Part shown: in pieces, positions 1 to 11,143 of the stretch
Layout: the number at the start of each line of letters is the position of its first letter
Position numbering within the stretch: position 1 is the first letter of the stretch
Origin: Capitulum mitella
Lineage: Eukaryota > Arthropoda > Thecostraca > Pollicipedomorpha > Pollicipedidae
DNA: 64,000 nucleotides
Assembly: GCA_030062745.1 (NCBI GenBank)
Contig: CP099846.1
Location: 3,348,001-3,412,000, forward strand
Reading direction: 5' to 3'
Notes under the pieces: model-generated
What the model was told of the DNA's origin: nothing
The model's input: the letters and a program-made list of their open reading frames with translations, nothing else
The model's database searches: none
Translations under genes and position numbers: made by a program

Positions 1-283
1 GGTGGCCACCGTCTTCGTCGTAAGTCGGTTCGTAGTATTCTCCTTGTTTAGGCTTAAGGTCCGCTAAGGAGCTCATGCTAAGAGGGTTGAACGATCTGCC
101 GTCTATTTCGCCGAGTAATGTGGCGCTAGCATCTTTTCCCGCCAGAAATACCACGAACTTCTTGAAATCGAAATCACGTTTCCTCTGTTTGTTCCTTGTA
201 ACTATGCGGGATGTAAATAACTTTCCCGCCTTTTCAGCCGCGTCAATAAACCTTGTTAAATCGAAATGTTGCCTACCATTCAT
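1..283 (-). CDS. Unrecognised partial open reading frame, left window edge
   Basis: Reading the minus strand from an ATG at 283-281 gives 94 codons without a stop, running off the left edge. The frame stays open upstream of the ATG to about 325, so this could also be an internal exon with a start elsewhere. The peptide is hydrophilic and mixed in composition: FDLTRFIDAAEKAGKLF near the start, a basic stretch RNKQRKRDFDFKKF, FVVFLAGKDASATLLGEIDG in the middle and an acidic GEYYEPTYDEDGG at the end. I do not recognise the family. Codons are much richer in A and T than those of the JARID2 or tyrosine-rich exons, so a mobile or foreign origin is possible. An open frame of this length in mixed-composition DNA with a protein-like sequence is suggestive but not proof of a gene. 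Confidence 0.35.
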   Translation of the reverse strand, partial: MNGRQHFDLTRFIDAAEKAGKLFTSRIVTRNKQRKRDFDFKKFVVFLAGKDASATLLGEIDGRSFNPLSMSSLADLKPKQGEYYEPTYDEDGGH

Positions 284-922
284 TTTTCTCGCAAAATATG
301 TATCGTAAAATTCACTTGGAACTTTTTATTTAGGTTACGTGAGTGTCATGCGGTAAATTTATTTACGCTCTCGTGGTGTAGTACCACCTCATCGAATGGC
401 CCGGTGGTTATGAAAATTATTACAGCTCTTGAGCATAAATATAAACATGTTTATTTTGGTGTACTTGAGCAGAATATTTTCTTTGACACAAGCTTTATTG
501 GACACTAGGGCATACTTTGCTTTAGTTTGCTTTTTATTTGTTTTTTCGATGTCTCGAACCATATGGTTCAGTTCATCACTCAGTTCGAGTAAAACCTCAG
601 CCGAATATACACATTAGAATGACATTACTCTTGGTGGTATGTCCGAATGCTATATCTATATGTCCGAATGCTATATGCTATATCCGAAACGTTTTATTTA
701 ACGTTTCGGATATAACACTATCCACTCCCAAAATTATACAGCGACACTGCATTTCCATTACACTTAGATTCGAAAATAAACCACAATACACGTTCGCTAC
801 TCGGTTGCTACACTTCCGCGATACACGTCACATCAACACAGTTATGAAAGGCCAAAACCTCCCTCACACCTGCTCACGCATTCTGTAAAATTATCCGAAG
901 AGCTTCAAGGATACTCAGGCGT
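284..922. other. Non-coding stretch, unassigned
   Basis: No supported gene. The short frames here are of low complexity. It holds a duplicated 17-bp motif (tatgtccgaatgctata) at about 640-675, followed by a perfect 15-bp-arm hairpin at 679-714. Confidence 0.4.
679..714. repeat. Perfect inverted repeat, 15-bp arms, 6-nt loop
   Basis: TATATCCGAAACGTT at 679-693 is followed by a six-base A/T loop and its exact reverse complement at 700-714. Nothing coding lies next to it. It may be the end of a small foldback element or a protein-binding palindrome; the sequence alone does not decide. Confidence 0.7.
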
Positions 923-1300
923 TTATTTTTTGTTTAGTGCTGGACTGAACTGTCTGATGCATAATGCTTCGAGGATATTGAGTTTTCGTCGGTCAGTTGC
1001 AGATGTGATGATTTCTGTGTTGCCTGTGATCTGTTGTCTGGTGATGATGCTGCCGTGGGTGTCCTGCATGTGTGTCTTTGTTGCTCCCTCTTGCAAATTC
1101 ATGATGAGACGTCTTCAGAGTGTTGTTGTAGTCACACCAACGTAGCCTAAGCTGTTATGAAATATGCAATCTTCATGTGGGCGGGTTAACTTGTAGACTA
1201 CGTTGGTGCGCTTTAGGTGTCCGTGTTTCTTGGTGGCGTTGTTCTGCATGAAGTGGCTGGTTTTCTTGTTCTTGTAACGGTTGGTGAGCTTCAGACGATG
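923..1300 (-). mobile_element. Penelope-like retroelement fragment: C-terminal GIY-YIG nuclease region (decayed)
   Basis: The minus strand reads as the end of a Penelope-like element polyprotein: NATKKHGHLKRTNVVYKLT, then a GYVGVTTTTL block that corresponds to the GIY-YIG core, an RR basic pair, TKTHMQDTHGSIITRQQITG, and a final RKLNILEALCIRQFSPALN ending at a stop at 923-925. The pattern NVVYKxTxP, YxGVTTTTLSRR, EALxIRxxxPxLN is characteristic of GIY-YIG domains that follow the reverse transcriptase in Penelope-like elements. Only this terminal part is present and it is decayed. No 5' part was found in the flank. Confidence 0.72.
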
Positions 1301-1426
1301 TTCTGTGTTGTTGCATTTTGTGCTTAGTTTTCAGTATTTGACGGATGATTTTTTCGTCCGTCTTATGGGCTCATGACATTTGATTGCAGTAAAACGGTTG
1401 GTGGGTCTTCGTCTCCTCGTCTTCGT

Positions 1427-1537
1427 CATTATATATGTGTATATATATATATATATATATCATATACAGATATATATATGTTTGTATATCTATATAATAT
1501 ACAGATATATATATATATATATATATGTTTGTATATC

Positions 1538-1580
<43 letters not shown>
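1427..1580. repeat. TA microsatellite, interrupted
   Basis: Long runs of alternating T and A, interrupted by catatacaga and gtttgtatatc. It produces artefactual YIYIYI open frames on both strands. Confidence 0.95.
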
Positions 1581-1584
<4 letters not shown>

Positions 1585-4313
1585 ATCCCCTGAGGCCATA
1601 ATCAAGTTTTCTGTTTCACAGTTGATCCAACAGCCAAATATCCTCACACTGTTGTCCAATGGCTCTTTCGCTTCGATGTGCAAGCAAAAATGCCTAGCAC
1701 GTGGTAAGATGAAAAGCGGCTGTTTAGCGATCGATGAACAAATGCATTCGTTGCACTTGAAACTCCTGAAAGCAAACATTAATCTTCGCCAAGTTGGGGG
1801 ATGGACACCCCCTCAGGTTTTCTAAGGTTAACTAAAAAACGAAAAGGCGCAGAGGTGCAAAGCTAGGAGTGCCTTTTTATGTGTCATTTTGTTCATCTTG
1901 CATAAATTTTTAAACTCAGGGCCGCCTTAGGCCATTGACCTAACACAGGCAAAGAGGACTATGTTCCAAAGAAATGAAACAGGAAAATTTTGTAAAATGC
2001 ACCGATGGAAATGAAAACTGCTGCATTGATAGAACATGACAAATGGAGCACTTCTGTTATCTCAAATTTTTAGGGAATTCTGTTATCTCGAAATTTTAGA
2101 AGATCACTGGTCTGAGGTCGGCTAAGTTTTCGGTTTTTACGTTTGCTATTGAATCTGTGAGATTGGTTTGGCGGTTCTGAAGCTTAGATATACACGCTGG
2201 TGTTTTTCACAACATTCTCACACATAACTGTTTTCCCTGACTGGTGACCTGGGGTCAAGTCACGTTTCACGATGAATTTTCAGACCTGGATCGAGCACAA
2301 TTCTTTGGTCTACAGTCGGGGAATGTTTATTGGTCTTGGTCGTCATATGTGCTTTGGAAGTACTATTACATGATAAAACTTACTTTGCAAGAGTAGCCCA
2401 ATTCAGCTTGACCCAGGCTGACCTGATTGAGCTTTTTGACATATTATGTCTGTTTTTAATGCAAACACACTTCGTATTGCCATAAATTATAAGAACTACG
2501 ACTGGGGCTTACTTCTACGCAGTTTGTGCTGCCAAAATTTTCTCATTTTTGGTCGCGAAAACGAAAATCCTTGCCGTCGCGAAAAAAGTCTCCCACTAAA
2601 TATTAAGCTTTTGAATTGCGGTTGTGCCCGCCGCCCGGTATCTGAGTGACGCGTTAAAAAATGTTTTTCGGCACGGGTTTGATGATGTAAAATGGTTATT
2701 ATACGACTCAATGCTATGAAATTTTATGCTATATCGTGTCTGATCAATTGTAATGTGGCAGGTGATACGACAGACACCAGAATCGCCCGACGTATCGGCG
2801 TCGATACCTTGACCTAGTTTGGCGTTGTTTGACTTTAATATAATAGCTGCAGGCTTCACATACGTGTCAGACACATTTCTAATACATTAAAAAACAAGAT
2901 TCTTGCCCACACAAAAACATGACTTTTGCCTGCATCTTGCGCTTTCCTTGAAATGGTCACATTCGTCTTCAGGCGCCCTTTTCCGCCCTTCATAGGTAAT
3001 TCAGACTTGCTTTTTACAGTTAAACCCCTTTTGAGCCACGCAGAAACACAGTTATCAAGGTTTTCTGCCAAAAATGCCGACAGCGTAATTTGGCCTCTGA
3101 TGACCTCTGATGACCTTATTATTGACTGCATTTAAAAAAAATGTGTTTTTCTTAGCTTTGCCAAGGGTTTTCGAACGTTATTTTTCCTTGTACTGTGGGG
3201 CTTAAAGTTTTCGAGATCTTGGGGGTGCTCATCCAACGACCCCCCCCCCCACCCCATCCCGGCCTGGCGAAGGTGGATCCAGAGGCCGGCCCGGCTAGGG
3301 TTGAATTCTCAAAACTAACCAGGGACTAGTAAAGTACCCATCAGTAGACCACCAGTGTAGGAACAAGTGAGGGAATTTTAGACCAGCAAGATTAGATAGA
3401 CAGATGATGAGACTGGAGACGCATTGAAACCTGAAGGGAATAGCTGATAATGATGATCTAACGTCTGTCCTAATGGCTCAAAGGCGCCGCATAAATGACG
3501 CAACTTAGGCGAACTATGTCGTAATAAATTTTCGTTCTCCCTGGTAGAGCCAGGGAAAAGCTATCAGGCATGCCATAAAGATCGCACATAGGTTTGCGGA
3601 AGTCATTCAGTATGAAGCACATGCAGAGTCATTAGATGGAATTGTAGGTTTGGTCCTCAATGCTTTTTATTATGGTTTTAGGGCAAGAATGTGGTTCTGG
3701 TGCTATACGTTATGGCCGCAAGGATGCATTTATTAAATATAAGTGCATTATTGCAAGCAGTTCTGCTTGCAGATATGAGGTAATTCAACAGTAAAGCTGT
3801 GTAGCCTTATTCAGCTACGTGACTAGGATTGGCATCGAGTCACTTTGTCACCAGCTAAATCTTACAAACATAAAGTGCAGTGCAATGAAATTAGACGTTT
3901 TCACCCAACCTTGCACCGAATTTACCATCAACGTCCGAAAAGGTCGTTTCCAGAAACACATTGAAATGGCCATATGTGTCCTTCGTTTCCATTTTCATGC
4001 CGGAAGCCATGCATCATCTACGAGAAAATCAGGATAAACGTTCCGTGACTGTTTTGATTCCCCTAGCTGTAAATGATGATATGACGCGCCATCTATGAAT
4101 TGAATTGGAAAGCTATTGTACCATTTGGTTCCATCTCAAAGGTTCACGATTATAGCTCTTCCGGTGATGGTGGGCTGGCAGCAATTCTTCAAGAAATGTA
4201 ACCTTTTTAGAAGTTAAATACAAACGATGTACCCAATTAGTTTGGGGATGTTCAAAATCAGAAATCGTACTAACTAGAGTTTGTGGTAAGAATTCTGAAC
4301 TACATGGGTATAC

Positions 4314-4350
4314 GTATAATATATATATATACGTATACGTATGTATATAC

Positions 4351-4394
<44 letters not shown>
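4314..4394. repeat. TA/TACG microsatellite
   Basis: Alternating TA with interspersed acgtatacgtatg units; no coding value. Confidence 0.95.
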
Positions 4395-4396
<2 letters not shown>

Positions 4397-4983
4397 TATG
4401 CAATTCCCAATGGCTTTGGGAATCGATCCAATCCTGATTCGTGGCCCAAAACGTAATTGTAATTCTGATTCTGATTCACAGAGTGTGATTCTGATTCTGA
4501 TTCACAGTCTAACACTGATTCATATTGAGCTCCGCCCCCCCCCCAAAAAAAAAAAAAAATAAAAAATCAGGCTTCGTCCTTGCATGAAATCTTTTATCTT
4601 GGCTAGTTCTAATAAACCATTGCTAAGTAACTCGTCTAACTAATTAAGGCATGTATAGACAACACACGAAAGAGACGTGAGGTGTACCAAGAGCAAGCGA
4701 CAGTGCCTCAATCCGTTATGCTTTATAAAGAACATGATAAGCACGCAGTTCAAACATCCGGTAGAAACATCGTGACCAGCGACCTTCGGCAAAGGACCAA
4801 ACGAACATGCAAACATTTGTTAAACGGATTACATGAACTGAGAACATTACGTTAGTCAGACTTCCCACGCCATGTTCACTGAATTTTCTGATATGAAATA
4901 AAAATCACCGAATCATTGAAAATAGCTGTTTTTTTCCGTGAAGGCATCATCTATATGTGTCGCCCTTGTTCTCTGGGCTAACA

Positions 4984-6200
4984 TTAACCCTATTCCCGGC
5001 AGGGGGGGCGGAATCCGCCCCCCCTCGGGTTTTTTGCTTGCCAATTCCAGGCTTTTTGACGCAGCTTCACGAAACTTGGTCACTTTTTCTAGCTATTCCT
5101 TCTACGCGCCGTGACAAAATTTCGAAATTCTATTTTGCTCAGGGGCGGAGCCAGGCAACGTTTTTGGGAGGCACCTCAGGTCATTTTTGGCCATGTTGAG
5201 GGTAAAAGGAAAATGTCTGCCAAAAACAGAGTTTTTAAGATAGAACTTAAAACTTTATATAAATATATAGCTAAATACTTGAGCAATGTGCATATGTAAT
5301 TTTGTTTATCTGAGGTCACTTTACAAGGTCAGGTCAAGGTCAAAAGTCAAAATTTGTTTTTTCGCAATCATTTCGGCGCCGTTTTTTCAAATGCCAAACC
5401 CGAAATATATATGACGTAGAAAGATGCCCTCTACTTGTGTACCAAGTTTCAGCTTGATATCAGGTCAGACCACGGAGCTATGACCTAAAATGTCAGTGCA
5501 CGTACCCTATATCGCAAAAGCCAAAAAATGAATTTTTTGGAATAGAGTGAATTTAATCGATTAAAAACGTTTACAGATAATATTGAATGCACACGACATC
5601 ATTCCAGGTGACCCCAAGGTCACTGGAGGTCATTTAAGGTCAAAGGTCACAAGTTGATCTGAGAAACGTGTGACCATGACAGTTCCCCCTTTTTTATGTC
5701 CCTGGCACCGCCTATGCTAACATTATACAAACATTGTAATGCGATTTGTACTTCTTTAGCATAACATGACTAGCAGAAGCTAAAAAAGTGTTTTGGCCTC
5801 TTTTGTTCATTCCGTTATTGGAAAACTAATCCCCCTATTTTTGAAACCCTGTGAACGCCCATGAATTTTCTCAAAATTTCAAATTTACATACCCATGTTA
5901 AAAGCCCTATCCATAATCTCTTGATTCATGCCAGTTTCATCGAAATCGGTCCATAAACAACGGAGTTATAAGAAGTCAAAAAGTACCCCCCATTTTGACA
6001 TTTTTGCCCCCCTGTATCCACAAATTTCAAAATTTTGAAAATTTCTTTTTATCAAAATGTAGTTCACGTCACGGCAAATCGATTGCCGTTTGTTGCGATG
6101 AAATCGATAAGTAGTTCTCGAGATCTCAGGGGGGGGCCGAATCCGCCCCCCCTGCCGGGAATCGGCCATACCGTCTAGCCCTCCGGGAATAGGGTTAACA
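4984..6200 (+). mobile_element. Family A non-autonomous piggyBac-like element, copy A1 (complete)
   Basis: This 1,217-bp element begins TTAACCCTATTCCCGGCAGG and ends CCGGGAATAGGGTTAA, so it has a 16-bp terminal inverted repeat including TTAA. The TTAA at each end together with CCCTA is the signature of piggyBac-type transposons, which insert at and duplicate TTAA. Just inside the left end is a self-complementary tract (a G-run, cggaatccg, then a C-run); a matching G-run/C-run lies inside the right end. There is no transposase frame, so it would need a helper in trans. Inside are several AGGTCA half-sites, including a perfect direct repeat with one-base spacing at 5637-5649. It is about 98% like copy A2 by eye and belongs to the same subfamily. 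Confidence 0.9.
5637..5649 (+). promoter_or_regulatory. Perfect DR1 nuclear-receptor-type site inside element A1
   Basis: AGGTCA-A-AGGTCA, two half-sites in direct repeat with one base between them, the arrangement known to be bound by HNF4- and RXR/USP-type receptors. It lies in a stretch with further half-sites (accccaaggtcactggaggtca just upstream). Binding is inferred only from the motif. Confidence 0.5.
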
Positions 6201-6228
6201 TCATTTTTAAGCTCGTTTCGTTAAACGT

Positions 6229-6283
6229 ACCTCACACACACATACACACACATATATATACATATATATATAAATATATATAT
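6229..6283. repeat. CA/TA microsatellite
   Basis: Runs of acacac then atatat directly after the right end of element A1. Confidence 0.9.
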
Positions 6284-6589
6284 TCTGTTTTATGGCCTTT
6301 CTGGTGTATTTTTTGATGGTGAGGGCTCTTTATGGCACAGCTTAGACGTGAAATTAGATGTACAAAATTGCCCATATATTGACGTTTTAGAAATGCCATT
6401 TTCCAACTTCAGAATAATATTTTCACAGTGTAGCACAGAGTTTCTTTCTCAATACACATGCACGGAAAGATTGTTATTCATATTATTCGAAATGGAGTTC
6501 ATAGTTGGTCACCATGCGTAAAGAGGTTACTAATTTACCTAGTGCTTCAATTTAGGTAGCCCCCAAAGCGACAGTGTCATACAAGATTG

Positions 6590-7215
6590 CATTTCTTTCT
6601 TTAAGTCGGTCCTTAAGGAATGTACGAACGGCGCCTCGGTGATTAGGAGGCTCCTGTGGTCATGACATTTCTTTAAGTCTAGTCATGTTGTCCGACAAAA
6701 CTTGTCGAGTAAGTCGTTCGTCATGGTGTTACATGTGTTGGACAGATGTCCCATCTCGTAAATCCATCGTCTAGATAAAGTCGTGGTCGTTGCACCAGTG
6801 TAGTGCACAGGACGAGGCTTACGGACTTCTTGTGGACAAGTAAACCGGTACACTACATTGGCATTTTTTTTTAGTTATTGGTATTGCCCCAAAGGTTGTT
6901 CTTCACCGGAGGGTTCGTCACTGTTTTGCTTTTGTAATAAACGATTTGTTGTATTTCGTCTCATAATCTTTGGGGCCAACGTGTCTTTTTATAATGTTTC
7001 GTAAACCTTTCTCGTCAGTTTTATAAGAGGGCGTTTTCTGTTTTTTTTCGCAAAATAATCTATGGTTGTTTTGACGTCGTTTTAAAGTTTCATTGTTCGT
7101 GCTACTCGTCATGTGTCGAATTTCTCTGCCAATGTCCATGTCTGAGTAACCGTTGTAGATTAAAATCCGTCGTATTCTATTAAGGTCTGGGTCAAGACTT
7201 GTCCAATCCGAGCAG
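6590..7215 (-). mobile_element. Penelope-like retroelement fragment: end of RT plus start of GIY-YIG (decayed)
   Basis: On the minus strand DPDLNRIRRILIYNGYSDMD resembles the thumb end of a Penelope-like reverse transcriptase, where an RIRxxLxxNGY motif is usual. It is followed by a linker with CEKKQKTPSYK and then, in another frame, by NVVYRFTCPQEVRKPR and HYTGATTTTLSRR, the start of a GIY-YIG domain. It is the same class as the fragment at 923-1300 but clearly a different copy. It is incomplete and decayed. No second end was identified. Confidence 0.68.
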
Positions 7216-9077
7216 TTATTAGGAGCGCGCTTTACAATTGCGCATACATATATTTATATCTTATATATATTTATCTGACGTGATGGAGCAATGAAACAAG
7301 ACTGAGAGTTTATGTTGATTCTTTGACTACATGACTGTGTCCGGTTTTGTCCTCTTTAGGTGACTCAGTTATCGCCCAGGCGATTTTAAAGGGTGTCATG
7401 TCAGTGGATTCTGATTTCCATTTATTCCTATCGGACATATCCCGTAGGGCGGTTCTGAGGGGACTAGATCATTTCCTGACAATGAATAACGGCCGAAACT
7501 AGTGTTCATATGCAAATCAGCATTCCCGAATATCTACTAAGCCCTCCGAGGCGAATAAAAGGTCAAAAAAAAGAAATGACCTCAATTCATAATTCTGACT
7601 TGATGTGACTGAGACTGAGCATAGAAAAATACCGACAAAGACTGAGACGAAGACTGAGCATAGTAAAATACCGAGGAAGTAAAATACCGACAATGAAGAT
7701 GACTACTGCTTCGATATTTTGACGTGACGGTCTTCAAGGAGGTCATAGGCCAGTGATCTTTGTCGTTTATGACCCACATTTTCAGGGAACAAGTGGACAA
7801 GTTTTGAGGTCAACTATGCAAAATTCCAAAGCAATAAATAGAGTAATTATCGGTCAACTTCCGAAAAAACCTGAGGAGCGGCTGCCTCAGACTCCTTGTG
7901 CTGGAAAGAGTGACGAGAGTAGTTACAGCAACAAAAGATGAATCTCCGTCTCACCTATTCATTCAGAAAAGTCCTGATCATTTGGCTGAGAACAGATCAT
8001 AAATCAGTGGCAGTCCTTGCCATTCAGCTTTCTGCGTGTGTTTCCACGTCCTTGGTTAGCCTGCAGATACTGATTTCAGATGCACACGGACTTCACAGTG
8101 CACAAACAACGGGAAACCGGCCTTGAGCCTGCCCCGGTCTGCGGAGTTGACCAGATGTTTTGCGGGAACCTGTCGCCCTGCTGAGACGGGACCTGATGAT
8201 GTGGATCACTAGACCGCAATGGGCGTAAATATATTTTGTGAAAGCTATCCCGCTGACTGCGATAGCAACTAACTTGATGGAACACCAGATTCCGGTGTCT
8301 CTCAAAAAAGTTTGGCGAGAGCCTCTGTTCGCGCTGGGTGTGAAATTTCCATCATGAACCACAGAATTCATAGTTTTCTCCAAACATTGTACATACCTTC
8401 AGTTCACCTTCGCCACGTAAATGAACATGTTTTATTTTTATAACTTTCGTCCTAATGTGTGGTTTGGATGGTGTTGGGATGCTGGTCCATACTAAACAAG
8501 TCTCGTTGAGCAGACTTCGGTGCGCAAGTAAGCTTAATTATGGGGTTAATTTCGTCCTAAGCATAAAACTGCCGTACTGAGGTTTATCTGGCGTGAAAAA
8601 ATGTCAAAACACTGATGATCCGTGGCCTCCATCTGGTAATACAGCGCAGGCTGCCTCTGAAGATCGAGCCTCTACACCTCACGTACAACGTGCATGACCC
8701 GACATTTGTAAGCACCGTGGAGACTGTATGCTTGTTTTGTGCGGTATGTCGCGTCTCCGATTAAACGTATACCGACCTGAAGAAGCCCCTGAGAAACCTA
8801 GAAAAACTCAAATACCTACTGGCTCAAAGCTTCGAATTAAGCCGAGCTTCCTTTTCGATTTGAACTTGCTGGTTTTGTATTAAGCCCGCTGCCGCTATTC
8901 GACTATTTATAGCCGTTTTTTTATTGTGATGGGCATTTCGCTTCGCGGCCAATGCAGTGCCTACCGCCTAGTAGGTAACATCGGTACCGTGTATCTATTA
9001 CAAATAACAACAACCCATATGTGCATGTGCGCTTGTTTTAATTTAAGATGTGTGCTTCTTTGTCATAACCAAATAGA
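7216..9077. other. Non-coding stretch, unassigned
   Basis: No supported gene. It holds a short TA patch near 7250-7275 and a small degenerate tandem repeat near 7590-7700 (units built on gactgagcatag and aaaataccgaca). The short open frames have no protein-like character. Confidence 0.45.
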
Positions 9078-9226
9078 TGTTCATAGACGATAAGAAAAAA
9101 GACGAAAAGATTAGCCTCGGGTACGTTCAGGCTCACAAGAAAGAGTGCTTCTTTACTTCGTGCTCTCCTGTATGTCTACTGCTGCACCGAGGTCAGTCTT
9201 TTCATCTTTTTTGTCGTCTATGAACA
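9078..9226. repeat. Inverted repeat, about 40-bp arms, 66-bp loop
   Basis: The left arm (9078-9120, starting TGTTCATAGACGATAAG and ending CCTCGG) is matched by the reverse complement of 9187-9226 with a few mismatches and one small gap. The size and arms would suit a tiny foldback element or a long RNA hairpin. No TTAA or obvious target duplication was seen at the ends. Confidence 0.65.
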
Positions 9227-9386
9227 ACTAGAGTTTCTGTGTTCAACACAAAACAAACAGCAAGTGCAGTAATGCCTGGCATTCAAGGGGCTTTTTGAGA
9301 ATTACAGCCAAGGGATTGTTAACGTTCCCGAGAGCTCTCTCAAAAATGCCTTCCCTTGACAGACTGTGGCTTTGGTGAGAGATGTT

Positions 9387-10606
9387 TTAACCCTATTCCC
9401 GGCAGGGGGGGGGGGGGAATCCGCCCCCCCTCGGGTTTTTTGCTTTCCAATTCCAGGCTTTTTGACGCAGGCTCACGAAACTTGGTGACTTTTCCTAGCT
9501 ATTCCTTCTACGCGCCGTGACAAAATTTCGAAATTCTATTTTGCTCAGGGGCGGAGCCAGGCAACGTTTTTGAGAGGCACCTCAGGCCATTTTTGGCCAT
9601 GTTGAGGGTAAAAGGAAAATGTCTGCCAAAAACAGAGTTTTTAAGATAGAACTTAAAACTTTAAATGAATATATAGCTAAATAATTGGGCAATGTGCATA
9701 TGTAATTTTGTTTATCTGAGGTCACTTTACAAGGTCAGGTCAAGGTCAAAAGTCAAAATTTGTTTTATCGCAATAATTTCGGCGCCGTTTTTTCAAATGC
9801 CAAACCCGAAATACATATGACGTAGAAAAATGCCCTCTACTTGTGTACCAAGTTTGAGCTTGATATCAGGTCAGGTCACGGAGCTATGACCTAAAATGTC
9901 AGTGCACGTACCCTATATCGCAAAAGCCAAAAAATGAATTTTTTGGAATAGAATGAATTTACTCGATTAAAAACGTTTACAGATAATATTGAATGCACAC
10001 GACATCATTCCAGGTGACCCCAAGGTCACTGGAGGTCATTTAAGGTCAAAGGTAACAAGTTGGTCTGAGAAACGTGTGACCATGACAGTTCCCCCTTTTT
10101 TATGTCCCTGGCACCGCCTATGCTAACATTATACAAACATTGTAATGCGATTTGTACTTCTTTAGCATAACATGACTAGCAGAAGCTAAAAAAGTGTTTT
10201 GGCCTCTTTTGTTCATTCCGTTATTGGAAAACTAATCCCCCTATTTTTGAAACCCTGTGAACGCCCATGAATTTTCTCAAAATTTCAAATTTGCATACCT
10301 ATGGTAAAAGCCCTATCCATAATCTCTCGATTGATGCCAGTTTCATCGAAATCGGTCCATAAACAACGGAGTTATAAGAAGTCAAAAAGTACCCCCCATT
10401 TTGACATTTTTGCCCCCCTGTATCCACAAATTTCAAAGTTTTGAAAATTTCTTTTTATCAAAATGTAGTTCACGTCACGGCAAATCGATTGCCGTTTGTT
10501 GCGATGAAATCGGATAAGTAGTTCTCGAGATCTCAGGGGGGGCCGAATCCGCCCCCCCCCTGCCGGGAATCGGCCATACCGTCTAGCCCTCCGGGAATAG
10601 GGTTAA
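9387..10606 (+). mobile_element. Family A non-autonomous piggyBac-like element, copy A2 (complete)
   Basis: 1,220 bp with TTAA at both ends, the same CCCTATTCCCGG terminal repeats and the same G/C tracts as copy A1. It shares A1-type bases along its length (for example gaatgcacacgacatcattccagg), so A1 and A2 form one subfamily. The DR1 site seen in A1 has changed here in its second half (aaggtaac). No transposase frame is present. Confidence 0.9.
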
Positions 10607-11076
10607 CGATCATGGAAATATGCAGTATATTGCAAATGGTATATTTCTTGTAGGGGTTTCAAGTCTTCGCCGTACTCTCTCAGTGGGAATCACTCTCTCC
10701 CTAAAAGAAGTCTCCAGAATCCCTACACAGAAACAAAATGAGAAACGTACAAGTTGACACATTTGATACATTTCTAATTTTCCGCTTGGTTCTTGAACAG
10801 CCTACGTAACTAATGTTGCGAAAATAATTACTGTTCAGCTTTTTCTTCTGCTCCACGCAATCTATTGTCTTGTTAGTCACACCAGACTATTGAGCAAGAT
10901 GCACGGCTAATTAAAAATAACAGACACAAGCCTTCTTTGTGTATCATTGTGCAGTGCTGCAAAGAAGAAGGTCGTATAAAACTGGTTTCTTCGGGCATGC
11001 AAGTTTTAGGAAGGCGTTGCTGCTAAAATTGGATCTGATTGGCCCACTCTAAGGTGTGTCTTTAGTCAAGCCCTCG
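10607..11076. other. Upstream flank of the tyrosine-rich precursor gene
   Basis: About 470 bp between element A2 and the TATA box. No frame or strong repeat was seen. Any enhancer of the precursor gene within this interval would lie directly next to a transposon copy. Confidence 0.35.
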
Positions 11077-11110
11077 TATATAAGCAGGCAGTTTCACCCA
11101 TCCAGCATCA
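11077..11110 (+). promoter_or_regulatory. TATA box and likely start site of the tyrosine-rich precursor gene
   Basis: TATATAAG at 11077-11084 stands about 30 bp before an initiator-like tcatac (A at 11110), and the ATG follows 22 bp later at 11132. The spacing is what is expected of a TATA-driven RNA polymerase II core promoter, which many highly expressed secreted structural protein genes use. Confidence 0.7.
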
Positions 11111-11131
11111 TACAGCTGATTTCCTCCCATC

Positions 11132-11143
11132 ATGAAGTGCATT
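11132..11143 (+). CDS. Precursor gene, exon 1 (MKCI)
   Basis: Four codons (MKCI), then a strong donor gtgagc at 11144. A four-codon first exon ending in phase 0 is a common layout in arthropod cuticle-type genes. Confidence 0.85.

Larger units (their letters stand above)
1301..4983. other. Non-coding stretch with TA microsatellites
   Basis: No supported exon. It holds TA arrays at about 1427-1580 and 4314-4394, a C-run followed by a G/C-rich patch at about 3239-3300, and poly-A or poly-C junk near 4530-4560 that resembles the end of a dispersed repeat (an agctccgccccccc motif also seen near 17500 and 24015). Confidence 0.5.

Noticed and set aside
1373-1825. 150-residue frame with YIYIYI runs, and similar frames at 4.3, 31.3 and 44.5 kb
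   Set aside because: They are translations of TA microsatellites.
5966-6169. 67-residue minus frame (MADSRQGGRIRPP...) that recurs in other family A copies
   Set aside because: It recurs because the element recurs; it overlaps the terminal repeat and resembles no transposase.
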